Of a stretch of 55,821 nucleotides of DNA, positions 17,445 to 25,336 are shown piece after piece. This DNA comes from Rugosibacter sp. (GTDB lineage Bacteria; Pseudomonadota; Gammaproteobacteria; Burkholderiales; Rhodocyclaceae). Made by a program: the position numbers and the translations under genes. The notes beneath the pieces were generated by a model. It was given only the letters and a program-made list of their open reading frames with translations, had not been told where the DNA came from and did no database searches. Every line of letters begins with the position of its first letter. The stretch's first letter is position 1. Location of the stretch: contig SCUZ01000057.1 in assembly GCA_004322535.1 (NCBI GenBank), positions 1 to 55,821 of the forward strand, given 5' to 3'.

Positions 17445-17462
17445 CTGTTCGCCATCGCACAC
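17445..17462 (-). promoter_or_regulatory. Crp-type operator upstream of collagen-like lipoprotein gene
   Basis: CTGTTCGC-CA-TCGCACAC. A -10-like TACTTT lies at 17424-17419, exactly where it would be if the palindrome were centred at -41.5. Confidence 0.65.
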
Positions 17463-17748
17463 AGCACGGACTTTTCTTGGACGGTATGGTTTATGGATGG
17501 TTAGCTTTCAACAGCTCCACGGGCCACATTGAACATGAGGCGATGGCGTATTTCGTCGCGTTGCGCCTGATAATGACAAAAACCCTGCCCCTGTCACGAG
17601 CATGATGTGATGATCTATGGTGGTTTTTTGGCAAGCAAACCGTGTCATCTAGCGACAGATGGCTGTCAGCGCATATCAAGCGAAATATGCAAGGGCAAAG
17701 GAAGGTAACTGGCTTTTGCTTCGCGTCTTCTCGAGGTATGCCGAAAAT
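17463..17748. other. Non-coding gap downstream of crp1
   Basis: Nothing convincing is seen here besides the 3' flank of the Crp-type gene. No T-tailed hairpin was found. Confidence 0.5.
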
Positions 17749-18462
17749 TTATCGGACGTCGAACAGCAAGCGACCCAATTCTTTTTTGACCACGGCATAG
17801 CACTCACACGTATTCTTTTCCAACCCCAGGCGGTCAAGCACTGTAATGTGTCCGCGACGGTAGCTGATAAAACCCGTGCGCTGCAAGTTCCCTGCGGCCT
17901 CTGTAATGCCTTCTCGGCGAACGCCGAGCATGTTGGCAATCAGCTCCTGCGTCATGGTCAGCTCATTCGTGGGTGTGCGATCAAGCGTCAACAACAACCA
18001 GCGGCACAACTGCTGCTCTACCGTATGGTGCCGGTTGCAGGCCGCTGTCTGTGCCATCTGCGTTAGCAGCGCCTGGGTATAGCGCAGCAACAAACGTTGC
18101 ATCAACCCGGCGCGATTAAATTCCTGCATCAGCAAGTGACGATCCATCCGGTAAGCGTGACCGGCCGTTTGCACCACGGCCGAGCTTGGCGTGGTCGTTC
18201 CGCCAAGGAACAGCGAAGTTCCAACAATGCCTTCATTGCCCACGCCTGCCGATTCCGACGCTGCCCCAGAGGCCATGACATAGTGCAGCGACACAATAGC
18301 GGTGGTGGGAAAATAAGCGTGCTGTAACTGTCCGCCGGGCTCGTAAAGCATCTTCCCGAGCGGTAGCGCGACCAGCTCCAGATGCGCCATCACATGCGCT
18401 AAATCCACTGCAGGCAAGGCAGCGAGAAGATGGTTTTGTTTCGGGTTATGGGGTGAAGACAT
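17749..18462 (-). CDS. Crp/Fnr-family transcriptional regulator (copy 1)
   Basis: A 237-residue regulator: a cyclic-nucleotide-binding-like beta-barrel (about 20-130; PLGKMLYEPGGQLQHAYFPT), a long dimer helix, and a winged HTH (about 165-215). The recognition segment NMLGVRREGITEAAGNLQ differs from the E-SR type of FNR and the RE--SR type of CRP, so an unusual DNA site is expected. No cysteine cluster for Fe-S is seen. It is the last gene of a kinase-response regulator-Crp operon preceded by the palindrome at 21183. Copy 2 is at 29760 and a third, broken copy at 15850. Confidence 0.9.
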   Translation of the reverse strand: MSSPHNPKQNHLLAALPAVDLAHVMAHLELVALPLGKMLYEPGGQLQHAYFPTTAIVSLHYVMASGAASESAGVGNEGIVGTSLFLGGTTTPSSAVVQTAGHAYRMDRHLLMQEFNRAGLMQRLLLRYTQALLTQMAQTAACNRHHTVEQQLCRWLLLTLDRTPTNELTMTQELIANMLGVRREGITEAAGNLQRTGFISYRRGHITVLDRLGLEKNTCECYAVVKKELGRLLFDVR

Positions 18463-18485
18463 CGCTAATCACAAAGGCATACAAC

Positions 18486-19322
18486 CTATTTTTTTGTCGT
18501 TTGTTCAATGCCGATTCCACGGTAACCAATGAAATGACTGGATCGATTGAACATCGGCTCTCCGCTCACTCGAAATGTTTGTTGCGAACCATCAGCATTA
18601 GCACGGGTAAAGAGAAAATCCAGGAAAGGCTGTCGGGCGGCAATAGTTGCCTGAAGTAGCTTGCGCTCCTCCTCATTCCAACCGGCCACTGAATTTGACA
18701 ACCGAGTATTGCCTGCATCCTCTGCAAAGGAATCCACTCGGATTCCAAGCATCTCCAGAACCGGACCCGAAACCTTGGTGAAGTTCATGTTTTCATCTTG
18801 CTCCCAATACCAGTCTGAGGCAAGCTCGGTCAGACTGCGATAACGTGCTTCGCTTTCGCGCAGTTCTGCAGTCCGTTCCTCGACTACCTGTTCCAGCATC
18901 CTGTTGTGATTCTCGAGTTTTTTATACAGCAGCCGCACTTCCAGCATGTTGTGGATGCGCGTTCTGACCTCGATCAAATCAAATGGCTTGCTGATGAAAT
19001 CCTTTGCGCCCGCTTGTAACGCGCGCAACTTGTGGCCAGGTTGCGCGGTGATCACGAGCACCGGAAGATAGCTGTCTGTAATGTTGGTCTTGAGACCTTC
19101 CATCACCTGGAATCCGTCCATGCCAGGCATTTGCAGATCGAGCAGGATCAAATCGTAACCGTTCTTGCGATGCAACGCGCAAACCTCGCGCGGATTCATG
19201 GTTGAGGTAACGCAGGTATAACCGGCTCCACTCAGCATTTGCTCAAGCAGACTGACATTGGACTCCTGATCGTCAACAATCAAAATGCTGGCGTTAAGAA
19301 TCTCGGATTCTGTAATCATCAT
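18486..19322 (-). CDS. Response regulator with receiver and PAS domains
   Basis: A 278-residue protein: a receiver domain (about 10-125) with the DD pair in ILIVDDQ, phospho-acceptor Asp near 62 (LILLDLQMPGMDG) and Lys in KPFD, a coiled linker (about 135-155, VEERTAELRESEARYRSL), then a PAS domain (about 155-275). There is no DNA-binding or GGDEF domain, so it acts through protein contacts or as a relay. Its start overlaps the kinase stop by 4 bases (ATGA), and it is followed by the Crp-type gene 23 bases on. Confidence 0.88.
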   Translation of the reverse strand: MMITESEILNASILIVDDQESNVSLLEQMLSGAGYTCVTSTMNPREVCALHRKNGYDLILLDLQMPGMDGFQVMEGLKTNITDSYLPVLVITAQPGHKLRALQAGAKDFISKPFDLIEVRTRIHNMLEVRLLYKKLENHNRMLEQVVEERTAELRESEARYRSLTELASDWYWEQDENMNFTKVSGPVLEMLGIRVDSFAEDAGNTRLSNSVAGWNEEERKLLQATIAARQPFLDFLFTRANADGSQQTFRVSGEPMFNRSSHFIGYRGIGIEQTTKK

Positions 19323-21034
19323 GCTTGATCCTTTTGAGCTGCGACGGTCGCTTCGGTTTTCGCAAACTTTAGCGCCCTATCCAGGGTTTCCATGAACTCG
19401 GGTACCTTGATGGGTTTGGTGAGATATTGAAAAAATCCTGCCTCCAGACCTTTCTCGATATCGCGGGGCATGGCGTTGGCGCTGAGCGCCACCACCGGGA
19501 TGTGTGCTGTTGCGGGGTCTTTCGCCAGGATTTTCAGCACATGGATACCGCTGATGCCAGGCAGATTGATGTCCATCAGGATGACATCCGGCCGGGAAGC
19601 GCGCGCAATCTCGACACCGCGATTGCCGTCCCGCGCACTCAGCAAGCGGATATTGGGTCGACGTGCAATGAGATCCTCGACCAGCATCAGATTGGCCGGG
19701 TTATCCTCGACATAGAGCAGGGTGTGCAACTGCGCGTCAGCTGGGAATTGCACCTCGTCGATAGCCAGGGGTTTGGCGGCGCCAATAGCAGTGTATGGTT
19801 CAGTCGTCAGGGTCAATTCGATCCAGAACACACTGCCTTTGCCAACGGTGCTTTCCACACCTATGACACCCCCCATCAGTTCGACCAGCCGCTTGGTCAC
19901 CACCAGTCCGATACCTGTACCTTCCTCCGTGCTGGCCTCCTTGCCGAGACGATTGAATGGCTGGAAAAGCTGCGCAAGCTGTTCTGGAACCAATCCCTCG
20001 CCGGTGTCCTCGACACAAATCCGAATGTGTCCCGGGGTGCTTGCGATGCAATACACAACGACTGTTCCATTCACCGTGTTGTATTTAATCGCATTGGAAA
20101 GAAGATTGATGAGAGACTGCTTCAACCGTGTCTGATCAGCGCTGACAAAGTAGGGAGTTTCGAACTCGGTAAAGGCCATGCTGATGCCTCGCATTTGCGC
20201 TTGCGGTTCTATCATGGTCCGACATTCGTGCATGACTTCGGCCAGCGATACCGGTTCCAGTGACAGCGACAGCTTGCCGGATTCGATCGCCGCGAGATCG
20301 AGGATTTCGTTGATCAGCTCCAGCAGATACCACCCAGCCTTGAGAATCTGATCGATGCTGCGCTTCTGGGAGGGCGTCGGCGGCGGCGAGCCGGATTCCA
20401 TGACTTGGGCAAACCCGAGAATCGCACTGAGCGGCGTGCGCAACTCATGGCTCATGCTGGAAAGGAAATCCGATTTCGCGAGATTGGCTCTTTCCGCCAC
20501 GAACTTGGCATTTTCCAGCTCGGCGTTCTTGTCCAGCAGTATCTGATCGAGCCGAGCCCGCTCTGCTTCGACCTGCTTGCGCACGGTGTTGTCGGTACCG
20601 ATCAGCAGGTAGCCGATGATGATATTTTGCGCGTCACGCAACGCCGTAACTGACACCACCGCCGGGAAGCGGCTGCCATCCTTGCGGATATAGGTCAGCT
20701 CGTAGATGTCCTCGATGCCGCGTGAGGCCTTGAACACCAAGGCTTCGAAGCCTGGCGTAATCGGGGTGCCGAGCTCGAGGCTGAGCGCTTCGGCGCGCGT
20801 TATCACTTCCTGCGGATCGGAAATGTCGGCCGGGGTGATCTTGTTCATCACGTCGGCAGCCGCATAGCCCAGCATGCGCTCGGCGCCAACGTTGAATATC
20901 TGAATCACCCCATTCTCGTCGGTGGCAATACTCGAGAAGTTGGCGCTGTTGAGAATCGCGTTCTGCAAGGCGCCTGTTTTAAGCAAGGCTTTTTGGCGCC
21001 GCAATTCGGTGGAACTGTTTTCTGTTTCGGACAT
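19319..21034 (-). CDS. Hybrid sensor histidine kinase (PAS-HisKA-HATPase-receiver)
   Basis: A 571-residue cytoplasmic hybrid kinase without transmembrane segments. A PAS domain (about 30-150) is followed by HisKA with the phospho-His near 197 (SSMSHELRTPLSAIL), a HATPase domain (about 295-415; NLLSNAIKYN and GTGIGLVVTKRLVE) and a C-terminal receiver with Asp near 487 (VILMDINLPG). It can pass phosphate to its own receiver or to the next gene's. It leads a three-gene unit ending in a Crp-type regulator, preceded by a palindromic operator centred at 21191.5. Confidence 0.92.
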   Translation of the reverse strand: MSETENSSTELRRQKALLKTGALQNAILNSANFSSIATDENGVIQIFNVGAERMLGYAAADVMNKITPADISDPQEVITRAEALSLELGTPITPGFEALVFKASRGIEDIYELTYIRKDGSRFPAVVSVTALRDAQNIIIGYLLIGTDNTVRKQVEAERARLDQILLDKNAELENAKFVAERANLAKSDFLSSMSHELRTPLSAILGFAQVMESGSPPPTPSQKRSIDQILKAGWYLLELINEILDLAAIESGKLSLSLEPVSLAEVMHECRTMIEPQAQMRGISMAFTEFETPYFVSADQTRLKQSLINLLSNAIKYNTVNGTVVVYCIASTPGHIRICVEDTGEGLVPEQLAQLFQPFNRLGKEASTEEGTGIGLVVTKRLVELMGGVIGVESTVGKGSVFWIELTLTTEPYTAIGAAKPLAIDEVQFPADAQLHTLLYVEDNPANLMLVEDLIARRPNIRLLSARDGNRGVEIARASRPDVILMDINLPGISGIHVLKILAKDPATAHIPVVALSANAMPRDIEKGLEAGFFQYLTKPIKVPEFMETLDRALKFAKTEATVAAQKDQA

Positions 21035-21182
21035 GGTCGATTCCCGTGAAAACTGTATAAAAATCCAAAGGGGGGATGGGCTTGTCGGGCCGGCAACAGA
21101 AGATCACAAACTTCCACAGCCAAATAAAAACCGTGTTTCTCTCGAGGAGAATGTGAATAATCACGGGCTTTCCGGCGGACAT

Positions 21183-21200
21183 CTGTGTACTAACGCACGC
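21183..21200 (-). promoter_or_regulatory. Crp-type operator upstream of the kinase-regulator-crp1 operon
   Basis: CTGTGTAC-TA-ACGCACGC, a weaker match. GATTAT lies at 21162-21157, the -10 position expected for a site at -41.5. The predicted leader is about 116 bases. Confidence 0.6.
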
Positions 21201-21303
21201 AAACCAATTGATAGTACTCCCATTCACCTAACCCAGCAGATTTGTTGGGCCAAGCAAGCAGGAAAACGCTGATGCCGCACATACCAATATCTCCAAACGG
21301 AAT

Positions 21304-21536
21304 TCAGTATTGGGAAGATGGAACGGTTATTACAGTATCACCACCCGTTTTGCCACGTTCACCAGTAGCTCCGATATCCCCGGAGATACCAGTCGCACCG
21401 GTCGATCCCGTGGCGTCTGGCAGACTCGCGGGATCCGGAATCGCAACCCCTGTCGCAGGAGCCACGACAGTCGGTCTATTGCATGCACTCAACACCATAG
21501 CCATCAGTACCGCTGAAAATCTATCGAGTATTTCAC
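21304..21536 (-). pseudogene. Frameshifted paralogue of the collagen-like lipoprotein
   Basis: From GTG at 21536 (after AGGA) the reading is V/M-K-Y-S-I, matching the intact paralogue, but one base is missing soon after compared with 17340. The frame therefore shifts, while the continuation FSAVLMAMVLSACNRPTVV (lipobox LSAC) and Gly-X-Y repeats (GSTGATGISGDIGATGERG) lie in another frame. Without frameshifting no signal peptide with a proper start is made. The open frame to 21636 lacks a secretion signal start. The promoter and operator at 21643 are intact and spaced almost as in the paralogue (107 versus 105 bases to the start codon). Confidence 0.75.
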
Positions 21537-21642
21537 AAGGATTCCTGTTTTGATTGTTTGTTTGAAGAAAACTGCTCACTCGTATAGATTGACGGTCATC
21601 AAGAATCCCGATCTCGAACATACGCCCTATGTACATGTGGTT

Positions 21643-21660
21643 CTGTGCGCCAGCGCACAG
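21643..21660. promoter_or_regulatory. Perfect, apparently bidirectional Crp-type operator
   Basis: CTGTGCGC-CA-GCGCACAG has perfect 8-bp arms. On the - strand TATGTT lies at 21622-21617, and on the + strand AATAAT at 21681-21686. Both stand exactly at the -10 position for a palindrome at -41.5. It is the only copy with a matching hexamer on both sides. Confidence 0.75.
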
Positions 21661-21692
21661 TGTTGCCGGAAAGAATAGACAATAATTTTATT

Positions 21693-21777
21693 GTGTCCGC
21701 TAGTTCTTTTTCTTCCCCTTAAGGCAATTAGCGGGTCAAGGCCCTCGGTTACGATTATTTCCGAGGGCCTGTTTTTT
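21693..21777 (+). ncRNA. Candidate Crp-activated small RNA (about 85 nt)
   Basis: A predicted start near 21693, 41.5 bases from the operator centre and after AATAAT, leads into a stem CCGCTA/TAGCGG (21697-21702 with 21729-21734). Its 26-base loop contains the pyrimidine stretch TTCTTTTTCTTCCCCTT, able to pair with Shine-Dalgarno sequences. A second hairpin, AGGCCCTCGG/CCGAGGGCCT (21739-21748 with 21761-21770), is followed by TTTTTT (21772-21777), a textbook intrinsic terminator on the + strand. No coding gene on the + strand uses this terminator. The RNA overlaps the 3' end of the AsmA-type gene in antisense. Confidence 0.55.
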
Positions 21778-23724
21778 GTTCACTGAATGTGCCACAGCCC
21801 TTGCATCCCGAACCATTTGCCCGCAATTGCTGTCTTGTCCCGGACCGGCGTCGATCAACGGCATCAGCGTAAGCAATGGGTTGGCCATACCCAGCGCGAT
21901 CGCACCGAACGCGCGCGCGGCTACACGCCCCTTGTCAACCCCGACATTGGGCTTGGCAAAGCTGCCACGAAGGGTGATTGGGCTGCGCAACGCCAGGGGA
22001 CTGGTGTTCTTGGTTTTTTGATTGAGTGTCAGATCCAGCTTTTCCTGTCCTAGATCGATACTACCCGTACCAATGATTGTGGTGATCTCCGTATCGACGA
22101 TTAGCGCGTCGGCGGCCATCACGCCCTCTTTGACACCAAAATCCGCGACTGCACAACGCAAATTGACAAGCCTGTCGCCGGCGATTTTCAGTTCAAGTAT
22201 TTCCCAGAGGTGCAGACCGACTTTTTCCATCATCAACTTGCTGATCTTGCCACCAGCGATGACGAGTGTCACCTTGCCGTACGAGTTCGAGAGCATGTGC
22301 TCTACCGAGTTGCCTTTACCAGCCAGGTCGAAGTCGCCGTTGATCTGGCCGATGCTGGTCTTGGTCAGCTCGGCAGTCGGGAACAGTTTAGATAGCAGAA
22401 TTTTTCTCGCCTGTACCCTGGCGTGCGCTTGAATTGGATCTTTCCGTCCATCCAGTGAAATCACGGCATTGAGCTGGCCGCCGGCCAACCCGAAATTGAG
22501 CGGATCGAGTGTCAGTACTGAATCGCGCAAACTCAAATGCGCAACGAGGTCTTCAAGCGGCAGTTCTCTGGCATGCCGAATGGTTTTTGCCTGCAGTGTC
22601 ACCTCCGCGTCGACGCTGTCCCAGCGATCGGTCTTGAACGGCATGTCCGGCAGCACACGCGCTTGCACAGGCATGGGGACGGTCCGGGAAGCCGGCAGCG
22701 CGGCCCGTTTGGCGGCTTGTACACTGCCCGGCCGTGCGCCTATCAACGGGCCGAGATCCGCGATATCAAGGACATTGGAAACCAGATTCGCTTTCATTAC
22801 CGGACGCTTGCCGCCAATGTCAATCTGAACCGTGCCTGCAATATCACTGCCCCCGACTCGACCCGAGAATTTTTCGTAGCGCCATGTATCCGCGCTATGC
22901 AGCAGATGTCCCTCGGTCGCGTAAGCACGCGTCTCTGGCAAGACGATGCCAAACAGTGGAAAAAGCTGTGCCAGACTCTCGCCGCGAAGGGCGACGCGCA
23001 TGTCAACGGCGGAAAACTTGAGCAGGCTGGTAATGGTGCCTGCGGCCTTCACGCCGGTGTGGCCCACGGTGAACTCGGCTTGCAGTGGATAGGGTGTGCT
23101 TTGGTCGCGCAATCCAAGCACCGGCCCGCCGCTGCCCTGTGCCTTGAAGGGCAGGCCCTTGTAGCGCCCTAGCGCGGTAAAGCTGACCCCGGCAACAACT
23201 GGTCCGGTGTTCGAAGTCGAGAATTCCGACCGGATGCTGATCTTCTGCGCCGCATCGTCATAGCCGATTATTCCATGGTCGAGTATCAGGCGGTCAACTT
23301 GGATACGCGCGCCTTCATCCTGCTGGCTACGATCCAGCAGCCAGTTTTTTCGACCGCCGATACCTTGCTCCAGAAAGACTACAGGCCGCTCAAGCCGCAT
23401 CTCAGGAAAAACGATGTTCTGGCGGAACAATTGTGGCAAATCGATTGTAATTTCCACCACATCGGCAGCGATCATCTGTTTTTCCGTGGCCCAATCCGGA
23501 TTCGCGAATGTCACTGCGTTGGCGTGAATCCGAGGCAAAGGCCAGCCGAATTTCACCTTGAGTTCGCCGTTGATAGCGAGTACGCGACCGGTTTTTTCTG
23601 CCGTCATGCGCTCTATCGGGCCACGCAGCCAGTTCCAGCCGAAAATGAGGACGAAAAAAACCGCCACCACGATAGGCGCAAGAAAAACTCCGGCAACCCA
23701 TTTGAGCACACGAGGCAATGTCAC
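21736..23724 (-). CDS. AsmA-family envelope protein
   Basis: A 662-residue protein with one N-terminal membrane anchor (about 10-33, VAGVFLAPIVVAVFFVLIFGW) followed by a long periplasmic beta-rich part. The N-terminal AsmA region (RVLAINGELKVKFGWPLPRIHANAV) and the C-terminal AsmA-like region (IVDTEITTIIGTGSIDLGQEKLDL) are both clear. AsmA-type proteins bridge inner and outer membranes and are linked to phospholipid transfer. The start is GTG at 23724. The last codons overlap the terminator hairpin of the candidate small RNA on the other strand. Confidence 0.87.
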   Translation of the reverse strand: MTLPRVLKWVAGVFLAPIVVAVFFVLIFGWNWLRGPIERMTAEKTGRVLAINGELKVKFGWPLPRIHANAVTFANPDWATEKQMIAADVVEITIDLPQLFRQNIVFPEMRLERPVVFLEQGIGGRKNWLLDRSQQDEGARIQVDRLILDHGIIGYDDAAQKISIRSEFSTSNTGPVVAGVSFTALGRYKGLPFKAQGSGGPVLGLRDQSTPYPLQAEFTVGHTGVKAAGTITSLLKFSAVDMRVALRGESLAQLFPLFGIVLPETRAYATEGHLLHSADTWRYEKFSGRVGGSDIAGTVQIDIGGKRPVMKANLVSNVLDIADLGPLIGARPGSVQAAKRAALPASRTVPMPVQARVLPDMPFKTDRWDSVDAEVTLQAKTIRHARELPLEDLVAHLSLRDSVLTLDPLNFGLAGGQLNAVISLDGRKDPIQAHARVQARKILLSKLFPTAELTKTSIGQINGDFDLAGKGNSVEHMLSNSYGKVTLVIAGGKISKLMMEKVGLHLWEILELKIAGDRLVNLRCAVADFGVKEGVMAADALIVDTEITTIIGTGSIDLGQEKLDLTLNQKTKNTSPLALRSPITLRGSFAKPNVGVDKGRVAARAFGAIALGMANPLLTLMPLIDAGPGQDSNCGQMVRDARAVAHSVNKKQALGNNRNRGP

Positions 23725-24038
23725 GGCGGCATGCTCAAACCACCTCCGGCAAGACCGGAAGCTGCTCTGCTCAAGTTACTGTTTTGCTTGCCGGTTGCGT
23801 CAACAAATACAATTTGATCAATGCACATAAAACCGTCCACGGCGTTAAGCTTTCCATTCGCGCCAAAACTCCGTCGTGCGTAGTCAAGCACAGCATCACG
23901 CCTTGGGGTTCGCATGAATCTGTTGCAGAGATACTTGTACTCCCTTGCCCAACGCATGCACTCAGGTTTATCGATCAATGGCAACATGATTTCGGTACCC
24001 GCGTTGCATGCACCGAGTATGCGATATAGCCAACTCAA
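23721..24038 (-). CDS. Uncertain small open frame upstream of the AsmA-type gene
   Basis: A 105-codon frame whose TGA overlaps the GTG start of the AsmA-type gene (GTGA), a spacing typical of coupled genes. The product (segment MLPLIDKPECMRWAREYKYL and on) has no recognised domain, signal peptide or membrane segment, and no clear ribosome site. Codon use is not distinctive. It may be chance. Confidence 0.2.
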   Translation of the reverse strand: MSWLYRILGACNAGTEIMLPLIDKPECMRWAREYKYLCNRFMRTPRRDAVLDYARRSFGANGKLNAVDGFMCIDQIVFVDATGKQNSNLSRAASGLAGGGLSMPP

Positions 24039-24248
24039 AGCCCGCTGACGATTGGTTGTCTGCGAGAGATTCCGCCTCGGGAGTTGTAAATTCTGTCATG
24101 CGGAAGTACTCACCATTAGGAATGAAATTGGTCTGTGCGGCTACCTTGCCCTTTGCCGCATGGGCGGCACCTGATCATGGGATTACGGCATCGATGTGTT
24201 CAGCGCAATTATCGGGAATATCCAGTAGCGGTATTGCTGAAAAATGGT
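24039..24248. other. Non-coding gap
   Basis: No gene or clear signal is seen between the frame at 24038 and the terminator of the BON-domain gene. A short + frame with a signal-like start (from about 24121) lacks a proper ribosome site and was not called. Confidence 0.4.
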
Positions 24249-24305
24249 GAAAAATGAAAAATCCCCGCAGGTCATCCGGACCTGACGCCGAGAATGACCT
24301 GCGGG
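24249..24305 (-). terminator. Intrinsic terminator of the BON lipoprotein gene
   Basis: On the - strand CCCGCAGGTCAT and ATGACCTGCGGG (24305-24294 with 24275-24264) form a 12-bp perfect stem, followed by GATTTTTCATTTTTC. It starts 11 bases after the BON gene stop. Confidence 0.85.
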
Positions 24306-24315
24306 TAACCATCGT

Positions 24316-24630
24316 TTACTTGACCCGCATATCGTTCTTGACTGAACTCACACCGCGAACGCCGCGTGCTACTTCGACTGCCTTGTTGATATCGGCTTGA
24401 GAATTGACGAAGCCACTCAGCTGCACCACACCCTTGAAGGTTTCAACATTGATCTCGGCAACTTTGAGCGTCGGTTCATCGAGTATTGCTGCCTTCACCT
24501 TGGTGGTGATAACGCTGTCATCAATGTATTCGCCGGTTCCCTCATGTTTCGAGGTGGAAGCACAACCCACGACAGTTATCAAGGTAAGCGCGAGAAAAAA
24601 TGCAGAAAAGTATTTGGTGATTTGTTTCAT
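24316..24630 (-). CDS. BON-domain lipoprotein (OsmY-like)
   Basis: A 104-residue lipoprotein. The signal peptide MKQITKYFSAFFLALTLI ends in lipobox VVGC, followed by one BON domain (about 38-102; DDSVITTKVKAAILDEPTL, VVQLSGFVNSQADINKAV and RGVSSVKNDM). BON domains bind membrane surfaces, and OsmY-type proteins are induced by osmotic stress. Its ATG overlaps the stop of a 28-residue upstream frame (ATGA) whose N-terminus resembles its own signal peptide. It lies downstream of csbD, probably under the same operator at 25150, and has its own terminator. Confidence 0.88.
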   Translation of the reverse strand: MKQITKYFSAFFLALTLITVVGCASTSKHEGTGEYIDDSVITTKVKAAILDEPTLKVAEINVETFKGVVQLSGFVNSQADINKAVEVARGVRGVSSVKNDMRVK

Positions 24631-24713
24631 GATGTATGTCTCCAGGCTAGATAAAAAAAGACCAGCGTTACAATTACAAAAAATGCAGAAAAATACTCAG
24701 TCATTTTTTTCAT
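24627..24713 (-). CDS. 28-residue leader peptide duplicating the BON lipoprotein signal
   Basis: The ATG at 24713 opens MKKMTEYFSAFFVIVTLVFF and then YLAWRHTS, with its TGA overlapping the BON gene start. The first 12 residues follow MKQITKYFSAFF of the downstream lipoprotein, and the DNA around both start codons aligns over about 45 bases, so this is a local tandem duplication that has diverged. It would make a single-helix membrane peptide, or serve to couple translation. A weak GGAT lies 7-8 bases before the ATG. Confidence 0.45.
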   Translation of the reverse strand: MKKMTEYFSAFFVIVTLVFFYLAWRHTS

Positions 24714-24751
24714 AATAAATATCCATACCAAGTGAACTGAATCTAAAAGAT

Positions 24752-24955
24752 TCAATCCTTGTTCATTTCTTCAAAACTCTTGATTTGCTTTTCAGCTTCG
24801 TCTTTCGTGATGCCATAGGCTTCTTGAATCTTGCCGGCCAACTCAACGCGCTTGCCGGCAATCACATCAAGGTGGTCATCCGTCAGTTTTCCCCACTGCG
24901 CTTTGACCTTGCCTTTAAATTGCTTCCAGTTTCCTTCAACGGTATCCCAGTTCAT
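24752..24955 (-). CDS. CsbD-family stress protein
   Basis: A 67-residue acidic/basic helical protein: MNWDTVEGNWKQFKGKVKAQ followed by WGKLTDDHLDVIAGKR, the CsbD signature. Members are abundant general-stress proteins in many bacteria; the biochemical role is not established. The ATG at 24955 follows AAAGGAG; the frame extending to 25033 is not used. The operator is centred at 25158.5, with the predicted transcript start near 25117 and a long leader of about 160 bases. The BON-domain gene follows. Confidence 0.88.
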   Translation of the reverse strand: MNWDTVEGNWKQFKGKVKAQWGKLTDDHLDVIAGKRVELAGKIQEAYGITKDEAEKQIKSFEEMNKD

Positions 24956-25033
24956 ATCAAACTCCTTTGTATAAAAAAACCCGATTGGTGAAATTACCAA
25001 GTCGGCCCTCTTGCCACAGTCGCTCCCGATCAT

Positions 25034-25336
25034 TTGTGCATCCCGCGCAATGAGAAATCACGAAGAAAAATTTGTGGTAACAACCGGAACCGATTGATGC
25101 ATGAAAATCCAAGGCCTGAAGATAAGATAGCAATGTTTCCAAATGCATTCTGTGCGGCGCCGTACAGAGACTGAGTCCATCTGGCTTGCTTTGGCACTGT
25201 ACTAATCACACTCCGTTGTGCTTAAAAATACCAACAGGCGTAGCTTCAGATAAGACAACGCCTAGCTCACCGATCATCAGAAAAAGTGTGCCTGGTGCTA
25301 GGCTATTGGATCTATTCGCCAACTTCTGGAAAAAGC
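25034..25336. other. Divergent promoter region of csbD and the iron-permease-like gene
   Basis: It contains the operator at 25150-25167. On the csbD side a -10-like hexamer is correctly placed; on the other side none is, so the + strand gene seems not to be driven by this site. An AGGCGT/ACGCCT inverted repeat is seen near 25231-25261. Confidence 0.5.
25150..25167 (-). promoter_or_regulatory. Crp-type operator upstream of csbD
   Basis: CTGTGCGG-CG-CCGTACAG, a near-perfect palindrome. TATCTT lies at 25129-25124, the -10 position for a site at -41.5. Confidence 0.68.

Noticed and set aside
24121-24250. A + strand frame with a signal-peptide-like start (MKLVCAATLPFAAWAAPDHG)
   Set aside because: The only AGGA touches the start codon, the frame is short, ends in low-information sequence and is followed by a terminator of the opposite strand.
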